Notes under the pieces: model-generated
The model's input: the letters and a program-made list of their open reading frames with translations, nothing else
Databases searched by the model: none
Told to the model about the DNA's origin: nothing
Virus record (IMG/VR): IMGVR_UViG_3300045738_001587
Coordinates: 1-59,259 of that record
Reading direction: 5' to 3' (one strand)
DNA length: 59,259 nucleotides
Source: a virus
Translations under genes and position numbers: made by a program
Part shown: positions 41,365 through 51,356 of the stretch, one piece after another
Numbering within the stretch: the stretch's first letter is position 1
Layout of the letters: each line of letters begins with the position of its first letter

Positions 41365-43047
41365 ATGAGAAAAAAAAGAATACTGTTCTGTAGCGAAGCA
41401 ACCTTTCTTAATACTGGCTATGCAACTTATACAAGAGAGACTCTAAAATACCTCAACAGCACGGGCAAGTATGAGCTAGCAGAAATGGCGTCCTACGGAG
41501 AAAGAGACGACCCAAGAGCCAAGGATATTCCGTGGAAGTTTTATGGCGTCATGCCCAACCAAAACTGTGAGCCAAAGTCTAGCAAGCAAGAAATAGATTC
41601 CTATCACGCTAAACCAACCAACCAGTTTGGCGAGTATGCATTTGAGTCTACATGCCTAGACTTTATGCCCGATATAGTTTGTGACATTAGAGACTTTTGG
41701 ATGCTGGACTTCGCTGAAAGGTCTCCGTTCAGAAGGCACTTCAAGTGGTGCATAATGCCAACGGTGGACGCAAGCCCACAGGCTAGACAGTGGATCTCAA
41801 CATACCAGAGCGCCGACGCCTGTCTTACATATTCAGATTGGGCCGGAGAGGTTCTCAAAGATCAATCCGGTGGAAAAATCAATTACTTAGGCACAGCATC
41901 GCCTTCGGCTCATCCGGCATACAAACCAGTTGGCGACAAAAAGGCTCACAAGGAAGGGTACGGCCTAGATCCAAAATATAAGATTATCGGCACAGTAATG
42001 AGAAACCAAAGAAGGAAGCTTTATCCAGATCTTTTTGAGGCCTTCAAGTTATTTTTAGATAAGTCTAAGGACAAAAATTATTACCTTTATTGTCACACGA
42101 GCTACCCAGACCTAGGGTGGGACATACCTGAGTTGCTTCAGCAACATGAAATATCATCCAAGGTTCTATTCACGTATGTATGCCCAGAGACGAATAACGT
42201 GTTTCCTTCCCTTTTTAGGGGGGCGATTCAGGAGTCTCCTTTCACAAAGCAGTATAACGCCCAGCTTTGTAGTGTCAAGAACGGAGCAAGCTACGAGCAA
42301 CTTGCCAGCATAATCAACTTGTTTGATCTTTATGTGCAGTACGCAAACTCCGAAGGGTTTGGCCTGCCGCAAGTAGAGGCTGCCGCATGCGGTGTGCCAA
42401 TCATGTCTACCGACTATTCGGCAATGGAAAGTGTTGTCAGGAAGCTATCGGGAGTCCCCCTGAAACCAAAAGCCCTCTATAAAGAGCTTGAGACTGGTTG
42501 CTATAGAGCCGTTCCAGACAATAAGCTAGCAGCAAAAGAGTTCCAAAACTTCTTTTCTCTTAGTGAAGCCGATAGATCCAAAAAAGGGGCCGAAACCAGA
42601 GAGTGTTTTATGAAATACTATCAATGGCACCTAAGTGGTAAAAAGTGGGAAAATTATTTTGATAGCGTTGAGATAGCACCCGTAGAGCAAACTTGGGCCT
42701 CCCCACCAATGACAATTGAGTCCGCTCCAAAGCCAGACTTTTCAGAAAATACTCCAAACATAGCCATGCTTGCGAGATGGCTTATTACTGATGTATTAAG
42801 AAGGGCCGACTTAGTAAATTCCTTTTTTGAGTCCAGACTCACAAGAGACCTAACATACAGAAATGCTACCGGATCAACCGGCGGCATGTACTTTAATGAA
42901 AATTCAGCAGCCTTTGATGGCCAAAACACCAGAAACCCATTCTCCCCAGAAATTGCCTACGACCACTTCAAAGAGCTAAACGACAGGCAAATATTTTGGG
43001 AGTCCAGAAGAATTGATTCTATGAAAGAAAGAGGAATAATAAAGTAA
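41365..43047 (+). CDS. GT-B glycosyltransferase with long C-terminal extension
   Basis: 560 residues. The start FCSEATFLNTGYATYTRETL and the C-terminal donor site SEGFGLPQVEAAACGVPIMSTD fit family 4. The last 120 residues (from about 440) form an extra region not typical of GT4. First gene of the glycosylation island, two bases after the SSB2 stop. Confidence 0.85.
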   Translation: MRKKRILFCSEATFLNTGYATYTRETLKYLNSTGKYELAEMASYGERDDPRAKDIPWKFYGVMPNQNCEPKSSKQEIDSYHAKPTNQFGEYAFESTCLDFMPDIVCDIRDFWMLDFAERSPFRRHFKWCIMPTVDASPQARQWISTYQSADACLTYSDWAGEVLKDQSGGKINYLGTASPSAHPAYKPVGDKKAHKEGYGLDPKYKIIGTVMRNQRRKLYPDLFEAFKLFLDKSKDKNYYLYCHTSYPDLGWDIPELLQQHEISSKVLFTYVCPETNNVFPSLFRGAIQESPFTKQYNAQLCSVKNGASYEQLASIINLFDLYVQYANSEGFGLPQVEAAACGVPIMSTDYSAMESVVRKLSGVPLKPKALYKELETGCYRAVPDNKLAAKEFQNFFSLSEADRSKKGAETRECFMKYYQWHLSGKKWENYFDSVEIAPVEQTWASPPMTIESAPKPDFSENTPNIAMLARWLITDVLRRADLVNSFFESRLTRDLTYRNATGSTGGMYFNENSAAFDGQNTRNPFSPEIAYDHFKELNDRQIFWESRRIDSMKERGIIK

Positions 43048-43208
43048 TGGGTACATACTGGGGATACACCCGCAGGGATCATATGTGGTATGCCTGTTAT
43101 TATATTGAGGGCAAAGCTAAAGTCAAACTAGGGCCGTTTTATACACAAGAAGAAGTCATGGAGGCGGCAGAAAAACATGACGCCCCCAAAAAGGATACTA
43201 ATAAATGA
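43047..43208 (+). CDS. Small hypothetical protein (53 aa)
   Basis: A short frame between two glycosyltransferase genes. It shares bases with the stop before it and the ATG after it (ATG in TAATG, stop TGA in ATGA). Aromatic-rich start (YWGYTRRDHMWYACYYI). Overlaps at both ends support real translation. No family known. Confidence 0.55.
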   Translation: MGTYWGYTRRDHMWYACYYIEGKAKVKLGPFYTQEEVMEAAEKHDAPKKDTNK

Positions 43209-44332
43209 AGGTATTGTATTTCGGACACTATAAAGAGGGAACAGGGTGGGCTCAGGCCGCAATTGATTATATGCTGGCTATGGACTCGATTGGAATTGAT
43301 GTTGTCTGTAGAAACGTAAACCTGACCGGCGTTGAGTACCCTGTTCCAGACAAGATACTAGAACTAGAAAAAAAGCCTACCTACGGTGCGGAATACTGTA
43401 TTCAGCATTTGCTCCCCCATCATCTAGTGGGAACAGGCAGCTTCAAGAAAAATGTGGCTTACTTTGCCGGAGAAACCACAACAATCAAACACCAACCTTG
43501 GTTTGTTCATCTGGAGCAGATGGACGAAGTGTGGGTTCCCAACACAGACCTATGGCAAGCCCTATCTTTGGACAATCTAATAACCCCCAATGGAATAAAG
43601 GTTCTCCCACACACTAAAGATATAGACAGCTACAATAAACAGACAGAAGTTATTAATATACCGGAGGCAGAGGGGAAATTCAAGTTCTACTATATAGCCG
43701 ATCTAAGTGAGAGGAAAAACCTTATCTCTACACTCAGATGCTTTCATAGTGAATTTTCTGCTTCTGATAACGTATCTCTCATACTAAAGACCAAAAAACA
43801 TGGCGCTCCCCCTCAAGAGCTAGCAGATCATGTTAAGAATATTTCAAACTCGGTAAAGAAGAGGCTAAGAATATTCTCAAATATAGAGTACTATGTTGAC
43901 GACATAATAATTGCTGAAGAAGTTAGTGGCGACGTAATTTCTGGGATACATAAATATGCTGACTGCTTTCTAGGCATAAGCCGGGGAGAGGGGTGGTCTA
44001 TTCCTGCATTTGACGCTATGGCCCACGGCAATACACCGATATGCAGCAACTTCGGTGGGCCAAAAGAATTCATCGACAGTGAAAATGAGTCAACTGGATG
44101 CCTTGTAGACGGCCAGCTATCTGTTTGCGATTGCCCAGACGCAGCTTTCCCTGAGATATTTACTGGACAAGAAAACTGGTTCCAACCCAATGAAATAAAA
44201 ACGAAGAGGGCTATGAGGCATTATTACGAGCAAAGGAAAAGCATAGACAGGAACGCCGGACTGGAGCAAGCCAAAAAGTTTTCTTACGAGAATATAGGAA
44301 ACAAGATAAAGGAGTTTTTAACCAATGGCTAA
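43205..44332 (+). CDS. GT-B glycosyltransferase, family 4-like
   Basis: 375 residues. The acceptor half starts YFGHYKEGTGWAQAA; the donor half has YYIADLSERKNL and GISRGEGWSIPAFDAMAHGNTPICSN, with the acidic donor-binding pattern. Adjacent transferase overlaps by eight bases. Confidence 0.85.
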   Translation: MKVLYFGHYKEGTGWAQAAIDYMLAMDSIGIDVVCRNVNLTGVEYPVPDKILELEKKPTYGAEYCIQHLLPHHLVGTGSFKKNVAYFAGETTTIKHQPWFVHLEQMDEVWVPNTDLWQALSLDNLITPNGIKVLPHTKDIDSYNKQTEVINIPEAEGKFKFYYIADLSERKNLISTLRCFHSEFSASDNVSLILKTKKHGAPPQELADHVKNISNSVKKRLRIFSNIEYYVDDIIIAEEVSGDVISGIHKYADCFLGISRGEGWSIPAFDAMAHGNTPICSNFGGPKEFIDSENESTGCLVDGQLSVCDCPDAAFPEIFTGQENWFQPNEIKTKRAMRHYYEQRKSIDRNAGLEQAKKFSYENIGNKIKEFLTNG

Positions 44333-45356
44333 AACTTTTAATGTCAAACTACCAGAGATGGCCCCGAATAGGCTCGTGATTAGACACATAGCTCAGGCAC
44401 AAGGCGAAAAACCAGAAAAATATAATATCCTCACCTTTGCAGCTCACGAGAGATATCAAAGCCAGCTAGCCAAAACGGGACACAATTTCTATCTCTTTGA
44501 GACTGAAGGAATAAAAACTTGGAACGAGAACTTTGCCCCACTCCCAGACAACCACTATGTGCTTCCTAGGGAAACTATATATAGAGGTGTTAAGTTCGAC
44601 ATGATGTTATCTCATAGCAAGTTTGGTCAATTTCAGATAACACAGGTGTTAAATAAAAACTTAGACCTTCCGCTGATATCCTTAGAGCATACGGTTCCAA
44701 CACCAAACCTCAAAGACGAATGGGTAGAAGAAATCAAAAATATGACAGGAGACATAAACGTCTTCATCTCTGAATACTCAAAGGGCGTTTGGGGTTTAAA
44801 CACAGACAATATAGATATAATTCACCACAGCGTTGACTCTGAGACCTTCAAACCCATCTCCATTGAGCAGCAGCCTCACGTACTTAGCGTTGTAAACGAT
44901 TATAAGAACAGGGACTACTGCTGCAACTATAGCGGCTGGCTCAGAATAACAGAAGGCTTGAACGCCGTTGTGGTAGGTGAAAATGATGATCTGGGCAGCC
45001 CCGCTCCCTCTATTCAGGCGTTGGTAGAAGAGTATAATAAAGCTCAGGTATTCCTAAACACATCAACATTTAGCCCCATTCCAAGCGTTCTCCTAGAGGC
45101 TATGGCGTGCGGCTGTGCCGTTGTTAGTACGGCGACCTGCATGATACCAGAAGTCATTGAGCATGGCGTAAACGGCATGATGTCAAACGACGAGGACGAA
45201 CTAAGGGGCTATATAGACCAGCTTCTTGAGGATAAAGAGCTACGCGCTAGGCTAGGAGAAGAAGCCAGAAAGACTATAGTAAAAAAGTTCAGCGAAGAAA
45301 ACTTTTTAAATAATTGGAATAATATTTTCGATAAAGCATATGAGGTTTCCAAATGA
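44325..45356 (+). CDS. GT-B glycosyltransferase, family 4-like
   Basis: 343 residues. The donor-site segment is STFSPIPSVLLEAMACGCAVVSTATCMIP and the C-terminal tail ARLGEEARKTIVKKFSEENF is typical of GT4 enzymes. The N-terminal half is divergent. Confidence 0.85.
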   Translation: MAKTFNVKLPEMAPNRLVIRHIAQAQGEKPEKYNILTFAAHERYQSQLAKTGHNFYLFETEGIKTWNENFAPLPDNHYVLPRETIYRGVKFDMMLSHSKFGQFQITQVLNKNLDLPLISLEHTVPTPNLKDEWVEEIKNMTGDINVFISEYSKGVWGLNTDNIDIIHHSVDSETFKPISIEQQPHVLSVVNDYKNRDYCCNYSGWLRITEGLNAVVVGENDDLGSPAPSIQALVEEYNKAQVFLNTSTFSPIPSVLLEAMACGCAVVSTATCMIPEVIEHGVNGMMSNDEDELRGYIDQLLEDKELRARLGEEARKTIVKKFSEENFLNNWNNIFDKAYEVSK

Positions 45357-45769
45357 AAAAAATACATGTAGTGCCTAAGGGCAGCGAAACGATTAAAGGA
45401 TACGATAAAGTAGAAGTTTCGGAAGATGGGATTGACATGTCTGGCGTATCAGATAATGAGTGTTCATTTATACTAGCCTCCGATATAGTGGACGAAATCC
45501 CCACTGAAAGCATCACAGGGGCACTCTCTATATTTGTTAGCAAAATGAGACTAGGAGCAACCTTGATTACGGGGGGAACAGACATCAGGCTTGTTTCTAG
45601 GGCTGTGGTAAGGGGCGATATTAAGGTAGGCGATGCTAGCAAGCTAATGTCCGCGTCACAATCTTGCGTAGACCTCAACCTCACCGTAACAATACTAAAG
45701 AGCCTAGGCTTGACCATCAAGTCCACCGCGTATGAAGGGTTCAGATATGAAATTGAAGCCGTTAGATGA
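45353..45769 (+). CDS. Methyltransferase-remnant-like hypothetical protein
   Basis: 138 residues. The middle ASDIVDEIPTE ... MRLGATLITGGTDIRLVSR looks like the second half of a Rossmann-type methyltransferase, but no SAM-binding glycine motif is visible. It could be a structural remnant or a fold of its own. Overlaps the next gene. Confidence 0.4.
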   Translation: MKKIHVVPKGSETIKGYDKVEVSEDGIDMSGVSDNECSFILASDIVDEIPTESITGALSIFVSKMRLGATLITGGTDIRLVSRAVVRGDIKVGDASKLMSASQSCVDLNLTVTILKSLGLTIKSTAYEGFRYEIEAVR

Positions 45770-46496
45770 GTTTCTGTATACTAGCTGCAAGGGGTGTAAA
45801 TTTGCGGTCTATGACGAAAAGACACAAACTGGATGCCGGGCCGATCAGATAAAAAGATTCGGAAAAGAAAACATAATAGAAGCATATGACAACGAAAGTG
45901 AATTCTATGTCATCAAAACGATTTGCCCATATATGGTTCCGGCAGATTTAAATTGCACGCTTGAAGAGGCGCGGGAACACGCTACAGTGGTAACTTTTGG
46001 CATTGCCCTGCCCCTAACAGGCATAGAACAAAACTCCGAAGAAATCTCCAAGACAATACGCTCAATATGCTACGTGGACTACAGAAAAGAAGATTTCAAG
46101 TTGTCCATTTCTCATAAATACAACATAAACAACGACGAGAAAGATATCGTAAAAGACCAGATATCAATTCTTGACAAAGAGGGCGTTAAATCAAACATTA
46201 CAGTATACGCAAGCAGCGAATTTGAAGAGAAAGAAACATTCAAAAGCCTGAAGTATGCCAATTATGTTACAAAAATTAAGGTGGGAAATGAATTAAATAA
46301 GAATAGATTGAGAGAAATTGAGTCAATTGTTGGTAGCAGAGCGAGAAGACCTATCTTTTTTGAATCCCCCGAAGCAAACTTCGTTTTGTTCAGGTCAATT
46401 AGCTCTAGATATTATGAATACGGTGCAAATTATGATGAAACCGAACTTGGCATATCACAAGAGCTATCTGGGGACGATTTATACATAGGGCTATGA
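45747..46496 (+). CDS. Hypothetical protein with Cys-rich N-terminus
   Basis: 249 residues. Residues about 14-33 contain CKGCKF and a further Cys, possibly a metal site, and another Cys in ICPYM. The rest resembles a degenerate GT-A-like domain (VVTFGIALPLTGIEQN). ATG 45747 lies inside the previous gene. Function unknown. Confidence 0.45.
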   Translation: MKLKPLDEFLYTSCKGCKFAVYDEKTQTGCRADQIKRFGKENIIEAYDNESEFYVIKTICPYMVPADLNCTLEEAREHATVVTFGIALPLTGIEQNSEEISKTIRSICYVDYRKEDFKLSISHKYNINNDEKDIVKDQISILDKEGVKSNITVYASSEFEEKETFKSLKYANYVTKIKVGNELNKNRLREIESIVGSRARRPIFFESPEANFVLFRSISSRYYEYGANYDETELGISQELSGDDLYIGL

Positions 46497-47263
46497 GAAA
46501 AAGATTTATAACATCCCCAAGAAGCAGCAATAGGGAGATACCGGACTATACCATGACTATTGTGCTTTTGTGTGCAAACGCCGGACACAGAATGAAGTCC
46601 TACGGCCCAACCTCACTAGCCAAGCTGGGCCAGATAAGGCTTATTGATCTGCAAATGGCAAGCATAGCTAGGGTGTTCAAGGATTTTGAAGTTATTATTT
46701 GCGGCGGATTTGAATCAGATAAAATAGTAAAGCACCTAAGAGATAACTACAAGGGCGTTGGTGTAAGATTCGTTGAAAACCAACTATATGAGCATTCAAA
46801 TTGCTGCGAGAGCTTGCGGCTTTCTCTCAACAATATAGTAAACGATAAAATCTTGGTGTGCAACGGGGAGATAATACTGAACGATAACATACTCGGCCTA
46901 GTAGATGAAACTAGGTCTTTTGTTGTCTATGAGAAATTTGACAACCCAAGCTTTGATGTGGGGGTTATCGTTGACCAAAACGGCAGGACGGAGAACTTTT
47001 GTTATGGCATAGGAAACAAGTGGGCGGAAATACTTTTCTTGAATAATCGAGACGTAATAGAGGCTGTCAGGAAAATCATATCCGCGCCGGACTACAAAAA
47101 TAAATTCATATTTGAAGCCTTGAATGATCTCTCAAAAACAAGGTTCAGATTAGAGTCAATAGAAAACCCCAACAGGCCAATAACTAAAATAAGCAACATT
47201 AAAACTTATCACGAGGTTAGTAAAATTTATGCGCGTACTAATACAAAATTATTCAAGTCCTGA
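46493..47263 (+). CDS. Nucleotidyltransferase-like protein
   Basis: 256 residues. The start IVLLCANAGHRMKSYGPTSLAKLG followed by LIDLQMASIARVF and VIICGGFESDKI resembles the NTP-transferase (MobA/RfbA-like) fold, although the usual GxGTR loop is altered to AGHRMKS. It may activate a sugar phosphate; with the loop altered the activity is uncertain. Confidence 0.6.
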   Translation: MRKRFITSPRSSNREIPDYTMTIVLLCANAGHRMKSYGPTSLAKLGQIRLIDLQMASIARVFKDFEVIICGGFESDKIVKHLRDNYKGVGVRFVENQLYEHSNCCESLRLSLNNIVNDKILVCNGEIILNDNILGLVDETRSFVVYEKFDNPSFDVGVIVDQNGRTENFCYGIGNKWAEILFLNNRDVIEAVRKIISAPDYKNKFIFEALNDLSKTRFRLESIENPNRPITKISNIKTYHEVSKIYARTNTKLFKS

Positions 47264-48137
47264 TAGCACCGAGGCGATGTACTTTTGCCAAGCGTTGCAA
47301 TCTGCGGGCGTACACGCAGGGTTATGGCCCACAAACTCTATGAGCGCGTTTGATGCGTTTGATAAGTTTTCCCCCGATATATTCATAGTCAAATACGCCC
47401 ATCTCACTAACGACGCCTTGAAGTATCTAGGCCAAGCCCCAAACATAAACTGCGTCATCAACATGACCGGAGCGCAACAAGAGCATGTTGACATGCTGGA
47501 AGGGCTATCCGAGCAAATTAATATTCCTTTCGTATACACTAATGAACCAGCAGCCCTGCAAAGACTAAAGCAAAAAAATATAAAGTTGGCAAGCATCATG
47601 CCCGGAGCCGACATTTTCCTGAACATAGCAACAACGCCCCTGCCGGAGTTTAATATAGACCTTGGTATTGTCTCTAACTATGATTCAAAGTCAAGGCTAA
47701 AGGATATATATAAAGATTTCGAGAGCTACCATTTTATATCGACAAACGCCGACCTGACAGAAGCTCTGGATATTACTGCTCCTATAGTAAACTTGGTTTC
47801 ACTTTTGGAAAAATACGACAACATAATTATTTCGGAGGATGGGCCAGTCGTACCACAGGTCTTCTTTGAGGCAGCCGCCCGATGCAAAAGTGTATACTAT
47901 CAAACAAAATATGAGTCACATCAGCACAAGGTGTTACCGGTACTTAATAAGCTACTTGGATCAACAGGAGCGTTTGAGTATGGAACAAAGACTAGCGATG
48001 TAACCAAGAGGATAAGAGAGAGAAACACTTGCTTGAATAGAACAAAGAGACTCGCTTCATTGTTAAAGAACAGCGAAGTAGAATCCAGAATAGGAAAAAT
48101 GATAAAGGAATTAACTAATGATAACAGTAATTCTTAA
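47229..48137 (+). CDS. GT-B glycosyltransferase-like protein
   Basis: 302 residues. The N-terminal VLIQNYSSPDSTEAMYFCQAL and the later IIISEDGPVVPQVFFEAAARCKSVYYQ, in the position of the donor site, suggest a GT-B enzyme of an unassigned family (CgeB-like). Overlaps the gene before by 35 bases. Confidence 0.6.
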   Translation: MRVLIQNYSSPDSTEAMYFCQALQSAGVHAGLWPTNSMSAFDAFDKFSPDIFIVKYAHLTNDALKYLGQAPNINCVINMTGAQQEHVDMLEGLSEQINIPFVYTNEPAALQRLKQKNIKLASIMPGADIFLNIATTPLPEFNIDLGIVSNYDSKSRLKDIYKDFESYHFISTNADLTEALDITAPIVNLVSLLEKYDNIIISEDGPVVPQVFFEAAARCKSVYYQTKYESHQHKVLPVLNKLLGSTGAFEYGTKTSDVTKRIRERNTCLNRTKRLASLLKNSEVESRIGKMIKELTNDNSNS

Positions 48138-48870
48138 TGGTTACAAGCGGCCGTACTCCCTCAAGGAGCAGTACGAAGCCATCAAGAACCAAACCATAGA
48201 CGATGCCACAATAATGTTTTGGGCTAACACGCCAGACGGTGTTCCAGATTTTCCAAAGGAAGTGGTTGACGCTTGCGAATCAACTATTTCTAATAGCAAC
48301 TATGGGGTCTGGGGGAGGTTTGCATTGGCACTAAACGCCAGAACCAAATATGTGTGCATCATAGACGACGACACAATACCGGGAAGAAAGTGGCTGGAGA
48401 ACTGTGTAACAACAATGCAGACCCACAGGGGGCCACTAGGCACTCGTGGATTGATTATGAACCCAGAAGACGACCGGAAGTATCCAGCGTGCGGCTATGA
48501 AGCCGTAGGCTGGGGCGGGCCAAACGAGGAAACGGTAAGGGTTGACATGCTTTGCCATTGTTGGTTTTTTGAAAAGGAATGGCTCAAGGCCTTCTGGTCA
48601 GACATGCCTGATGTTATACCAATGAACTTTGGAGAAGATATGCACTTATCATTTTCGGTAAAGAGACACCTTGGCCTGCACAGCTATGTGCCGCCACATC
48701 CTAAAGACGACAAGGAAATGTGGGGTTCCATGCCAGACACGGGGATTAAATACGGAGAAGATGAACACGCTATCTCTTGGGGGTCAGAGGCCAATATGGG
48801 GATGCATCGCTATTGGAATTTTATGAGAGACAGTGGTTATAAACTTGTGAGGGAAGAAAATGAAGTTTGA
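48118..48870 (+). CDS. GT-A glycosyltransferase-like protein
   Basis: 250 residues. TVILNGYKRP at the start, CIIDDDTIPGRKWLEN (DDD metal site) near residue 80, and a later MNFGEDMHLSF acidic segment are like GT2/GT64-type transferases. Overlaps both neighbours. Confidence 0.78.
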   Translation: MITVILNGYKRPYSLKEQYEAIKNQTIDDATIMFWANTPDGVPDFPKEVVDACESTISNSNYGVWGRFALALNARTKYVCIIDDDTIPGRKWLENCVTTMQTHRGPLGTRGLIMNPEDDRKYPACGYEAVGWGGPNEETVRVDMLCHCWFFEKEWLKAFWSDMPDVIPMNFGEDMHLSFSVKRHLGLHSYVPPHPKDDKEMWGSMPDTGIKYGEDEHAISWGSEANMGMHRYWNFMRDSGYKLVREENEV

Positions 48871-49618
48871 TACAGATAGAGACAAGGAATTTCAAAAAGA
48901 CCTAGAAAGTATCATAGAAGCCCTTCGGGTTGGTGAGAAAATTAGCTTCTCAAAGTTTTGCGATGGTGAGTGGGCGATTATGACCAACAAGCCAATGCCA
49001 GAAGTGCAACATAATGAGTGGACTTTTGACCCAAACGAACCCAATGACGCCGAAATGAGAGTTAGGCTTATAAAAGCTTTTCAATACAAAAACCCAAGAT
49101 ATTTTATAGGAATAGCGGGGCCAGCGATCTGGGGGGCACAAACATTTTTGGAAATGAAACACAACTCCCTCCAAGACGAAGAGATGATCACTTGGGCAGA
49201 CATATTTGTAAATGCAAATTACAGGCAATACGTTGACGAGATAGTTCCATTGTTCTCTGAAAAGCCTGTAGTTCTATTCTGCAACAGCGCGGCCAGCACC
49301 AAGGATGCTCCGTTCGATGTCGTAAAGATGTTTACAGTGGAAGACAGGGCTTGGAAAGAAGGATTTGGCTTGGTGGAAGAGACTAAAAGTTTTGTTGTAG
49401 ACAATGAAATAAAAGACCACATATTCCTCTTTGCTTGCGGCCCAATAGGAAACGTACTCTGCCACGAACTTACCGAGCTTAGTGAAGACAACACATATCT
49501 AGACGTTGGCTCTACGCTGAACCCTTACTTGGGCCTACAAAAGTATAATAGAGATTATTACGATCAGGACTCACAGTTTGCAAAGCATAAAGGTATATGG
49601 CTGTATGAGCAATCTTGA
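48860..49618 (+). CDS. GT-D-fold glycosyltransferase-like protein
   Basis: 252 residues. ISFSKFCDGEWAIM near residue 33 matches the DGE motif of the GT-D (DUF1792) group; ADIFVNANYRQYV and FACGPIGNVLCHEL further on also fit. GT-D enzymes elsewhere glucosylate surface adhesins. Donor not known. Confidence 0.7.
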   Translation: MKFDTDRDKEFQKDLESIIEALRVGEKISFSKFCDGEWAIMTNKPMPEVQHNEWTFDPNEPNDAEMRVRLIKAFQYKNPRYFIGIAGPAIWGAQTFLEMKHNSLQDEEMITWADIFVNANYRQYVDEIVPLFSEKPVVLFCNSAASTKDAPFDVVKMFTVEDRAWKEGFGLVEETKSFVVDNEIKDHIFLFACGPIGNVLCHELTELSEDNTYLDVGSTLNPYLGLQKYNRDYYDQDSQFAKHKGIWLYEQS

Positions 49619-50570
49619 CGAGCTTAGGTATTTTACATACACGCACACGAACGCGGCAGATGTCTGGAGGCCTTACTTCGGCCTACTGGAAAAGCATAGT
49701 CCCGAACTAAAGCACACGGTGATTGTGAACAAGGTAAATGCTGATATACCTTTCTCCCTTAACGAGGAAAGCGACTTCTGCCAGCTAGAATACAACGACA
49801 ACGCAAACTATTGCCAAGAATATATAAACTGCCTATTGAAAACAAAGGAAGACTATATAATATATATGCAGGAAGACTTCTATCTTTATAAGGATATTGA
49901 TAGGAGTGCTATAGCGTCTTATATTGATGTGCTTGAGTCCGATAGAGAGGTTTCCTTCGTTAGGTTATGCAAGCAGCCCTTTTTTGATATAGGGCTGTTT
50001 ATGCCAGAGGCCATAGTGGAGCGCTGGCGTCAACTATGTAAAATTACACCGACTTGGCGTGCTATGGACGAGTACCGAAAGTTTGTTACAGAGACGGGCG
50101 TTAGCAAAAGCCAGATGGAGGAACTAAGGTGCATAGATACTTACACCAACAGCAATGTAAGTGAAATACCCTATTCAGACACTTTGTTCTGGACTCAAGA
50201 CCCGAGTAAAAAACTTACCGCCAAAATATCTTACTCTATGCAGCCTACCATTTGGAGAAAATCAGACCTAATCAATCTATATGAAAGATGTAACCGATAC
50301 AAATTTGGAGAAGGTGACGACTGGACTGACGCAATGAACAACGTTGGCACCAAGGGTCTATATCACTACGACGGTGAGCCGCAAAGAGGGCTTTTACATA
50401 GAGATTCAAATGTCTTTCCTTATGTCCTGACGGCTATAGTAAAGGGAATGTGGAACACAATGGAATACCCAGAAATGGTAGAGATTATAAACGACTATAG
50501 AATTGACCCTCTCGTTAGAGGTGAGCTAAACAGCAGCAATATGCACGGCAGCAGTTGGCATCAGGGGTAA
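49605..50570 (+). CDS. Glycosyltransferase-like protein
   Basis: 321 residues. YIIYMQEDFYLYKDID around residue 85 looks like a GT-A metal-binding site. ATG 49605 is preferred over 49578, which lies deeper in the previous gene. No precise family assigned. Confidence 0.6.
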   Translation: MSNLDELRYFTYTHTNAADVWRPYFGLLEKHSPELKHTVIVNKVNADIPFSLNEESDFCQLEYNDNANYCQEYINCLLKTKEDYIIYMQEDFYLYKDIDRSAIASYIDVLESDREVSFVRLCKQPFFDIGLFMPEAIVERWRQLCKITPTWRAMDEYRKFVTETGVSKSQMEELRCIDTYTNSNVSEIPYSDTLFWTQDPSKKLTAKISYSMQPTIWRKSDLINLYERCNRYKFGEGDDWTDAMNNVGTKGLYHYDGEPQRGLLHRDSNVFPYVLTAIVKGMWNTMEYPEMVEIINDYRIDPLVRGELNSSNMHGSSWHQG

Positions 50571-51319
50571 TGATGAAGAAAGTTATTTCTTTCGTGGCGT
50601 GGGGTGACAATCCCATGTATACACACGGCGCAGTCTACAACGCTAGATTAGCCAATGAAATTTTTCCGGGTTGGGTTTCGAGGTTCTATCTAGCCCCATC
50701 CGTCCCAAAATATATAATCACAGAACTATCAGGCATAGATAATACTGAAATAAAGCTAATGGATTACGAGGCAAATAACAGATCAATGTTCTGGAGGTTT
50801 TACCCAGCTTCTGAGGAAAATGTGGATGTCATAGTGTCCAGAGACACCGACAGCAGGCTTAGTCCTAGGGAGAAGGCCGCAGTCGATGAATGGCTATCCA
50901 GTGACAAGGGGTTCCACATAATGAGGGATCACCCATACCATGACATGCCCATAATGGGAGGCATGTGGGGGGCAAAAAGAGGAACCATACCTCAAATGAG
51001 AGACATCATATATCAGCACCTGAGAGACACAGAGTCTGAAGATCAGGACTTGAATGAAAGATACGGAAATGAAAGATACGGAGAAGATCAGGACTTGTTG
51101 GCCTTAAAGATATACCCCTTAATAAAGGACAACGTAATTGTCCACGACGACTACGAAGGCAGGTGGAGGACTAATGTATCCAAGTATCAAGAATGTGCTT
51201 CCCTGCCATTTCCAACGCCAAGAAATTTTGATGTCGATAGCCATGTCCCAATATTTATAGGTGAGCAATTCGACGGAACGTGCAGTAGACTACACCCAGA
51301 GTACTTAATGATACTATGA
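50570..51319 (+). CDS. Glycosyltransferase-like protein
   Basis: 249 residues. KKVISFVAWGDNPMYTHGAVYNA at the start and VIVSRDTDSRLSPRE near residue 90 (DxD) point to a GT-A-type enzyme. A small internal duplication (NERYGNERYGEDQD) is visible around residue 165. ATG 50570 overlaps the previous stop. Confidence 0.6.
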   Translation: MMKKVISFVAWGDNPMYTHGAVYNARLANEIFPGWVSRFYLAPSVPKYIITELSGIDNTEIKLMDYEANNRSMFWRFYPASEENVDVIVSRDTDSRLSPREKAAVDEWLSSDKGFHIMRDHPYHDMPIMGGMWGAKRGTIPQMRDIIYQHLRDTESEDQDLNERYGNERYGEDQDLLALKIYPLIKDNVIVHDDYEGRWRTNVSKYQECASLPFPTPRNFDVDSHVPIFIGEQFDGTCSRLHPEYLMIL

Positions 51320-51356
51320 GATTTTTTAACTTAGATTACATGTGTCTGGAGCTGTA

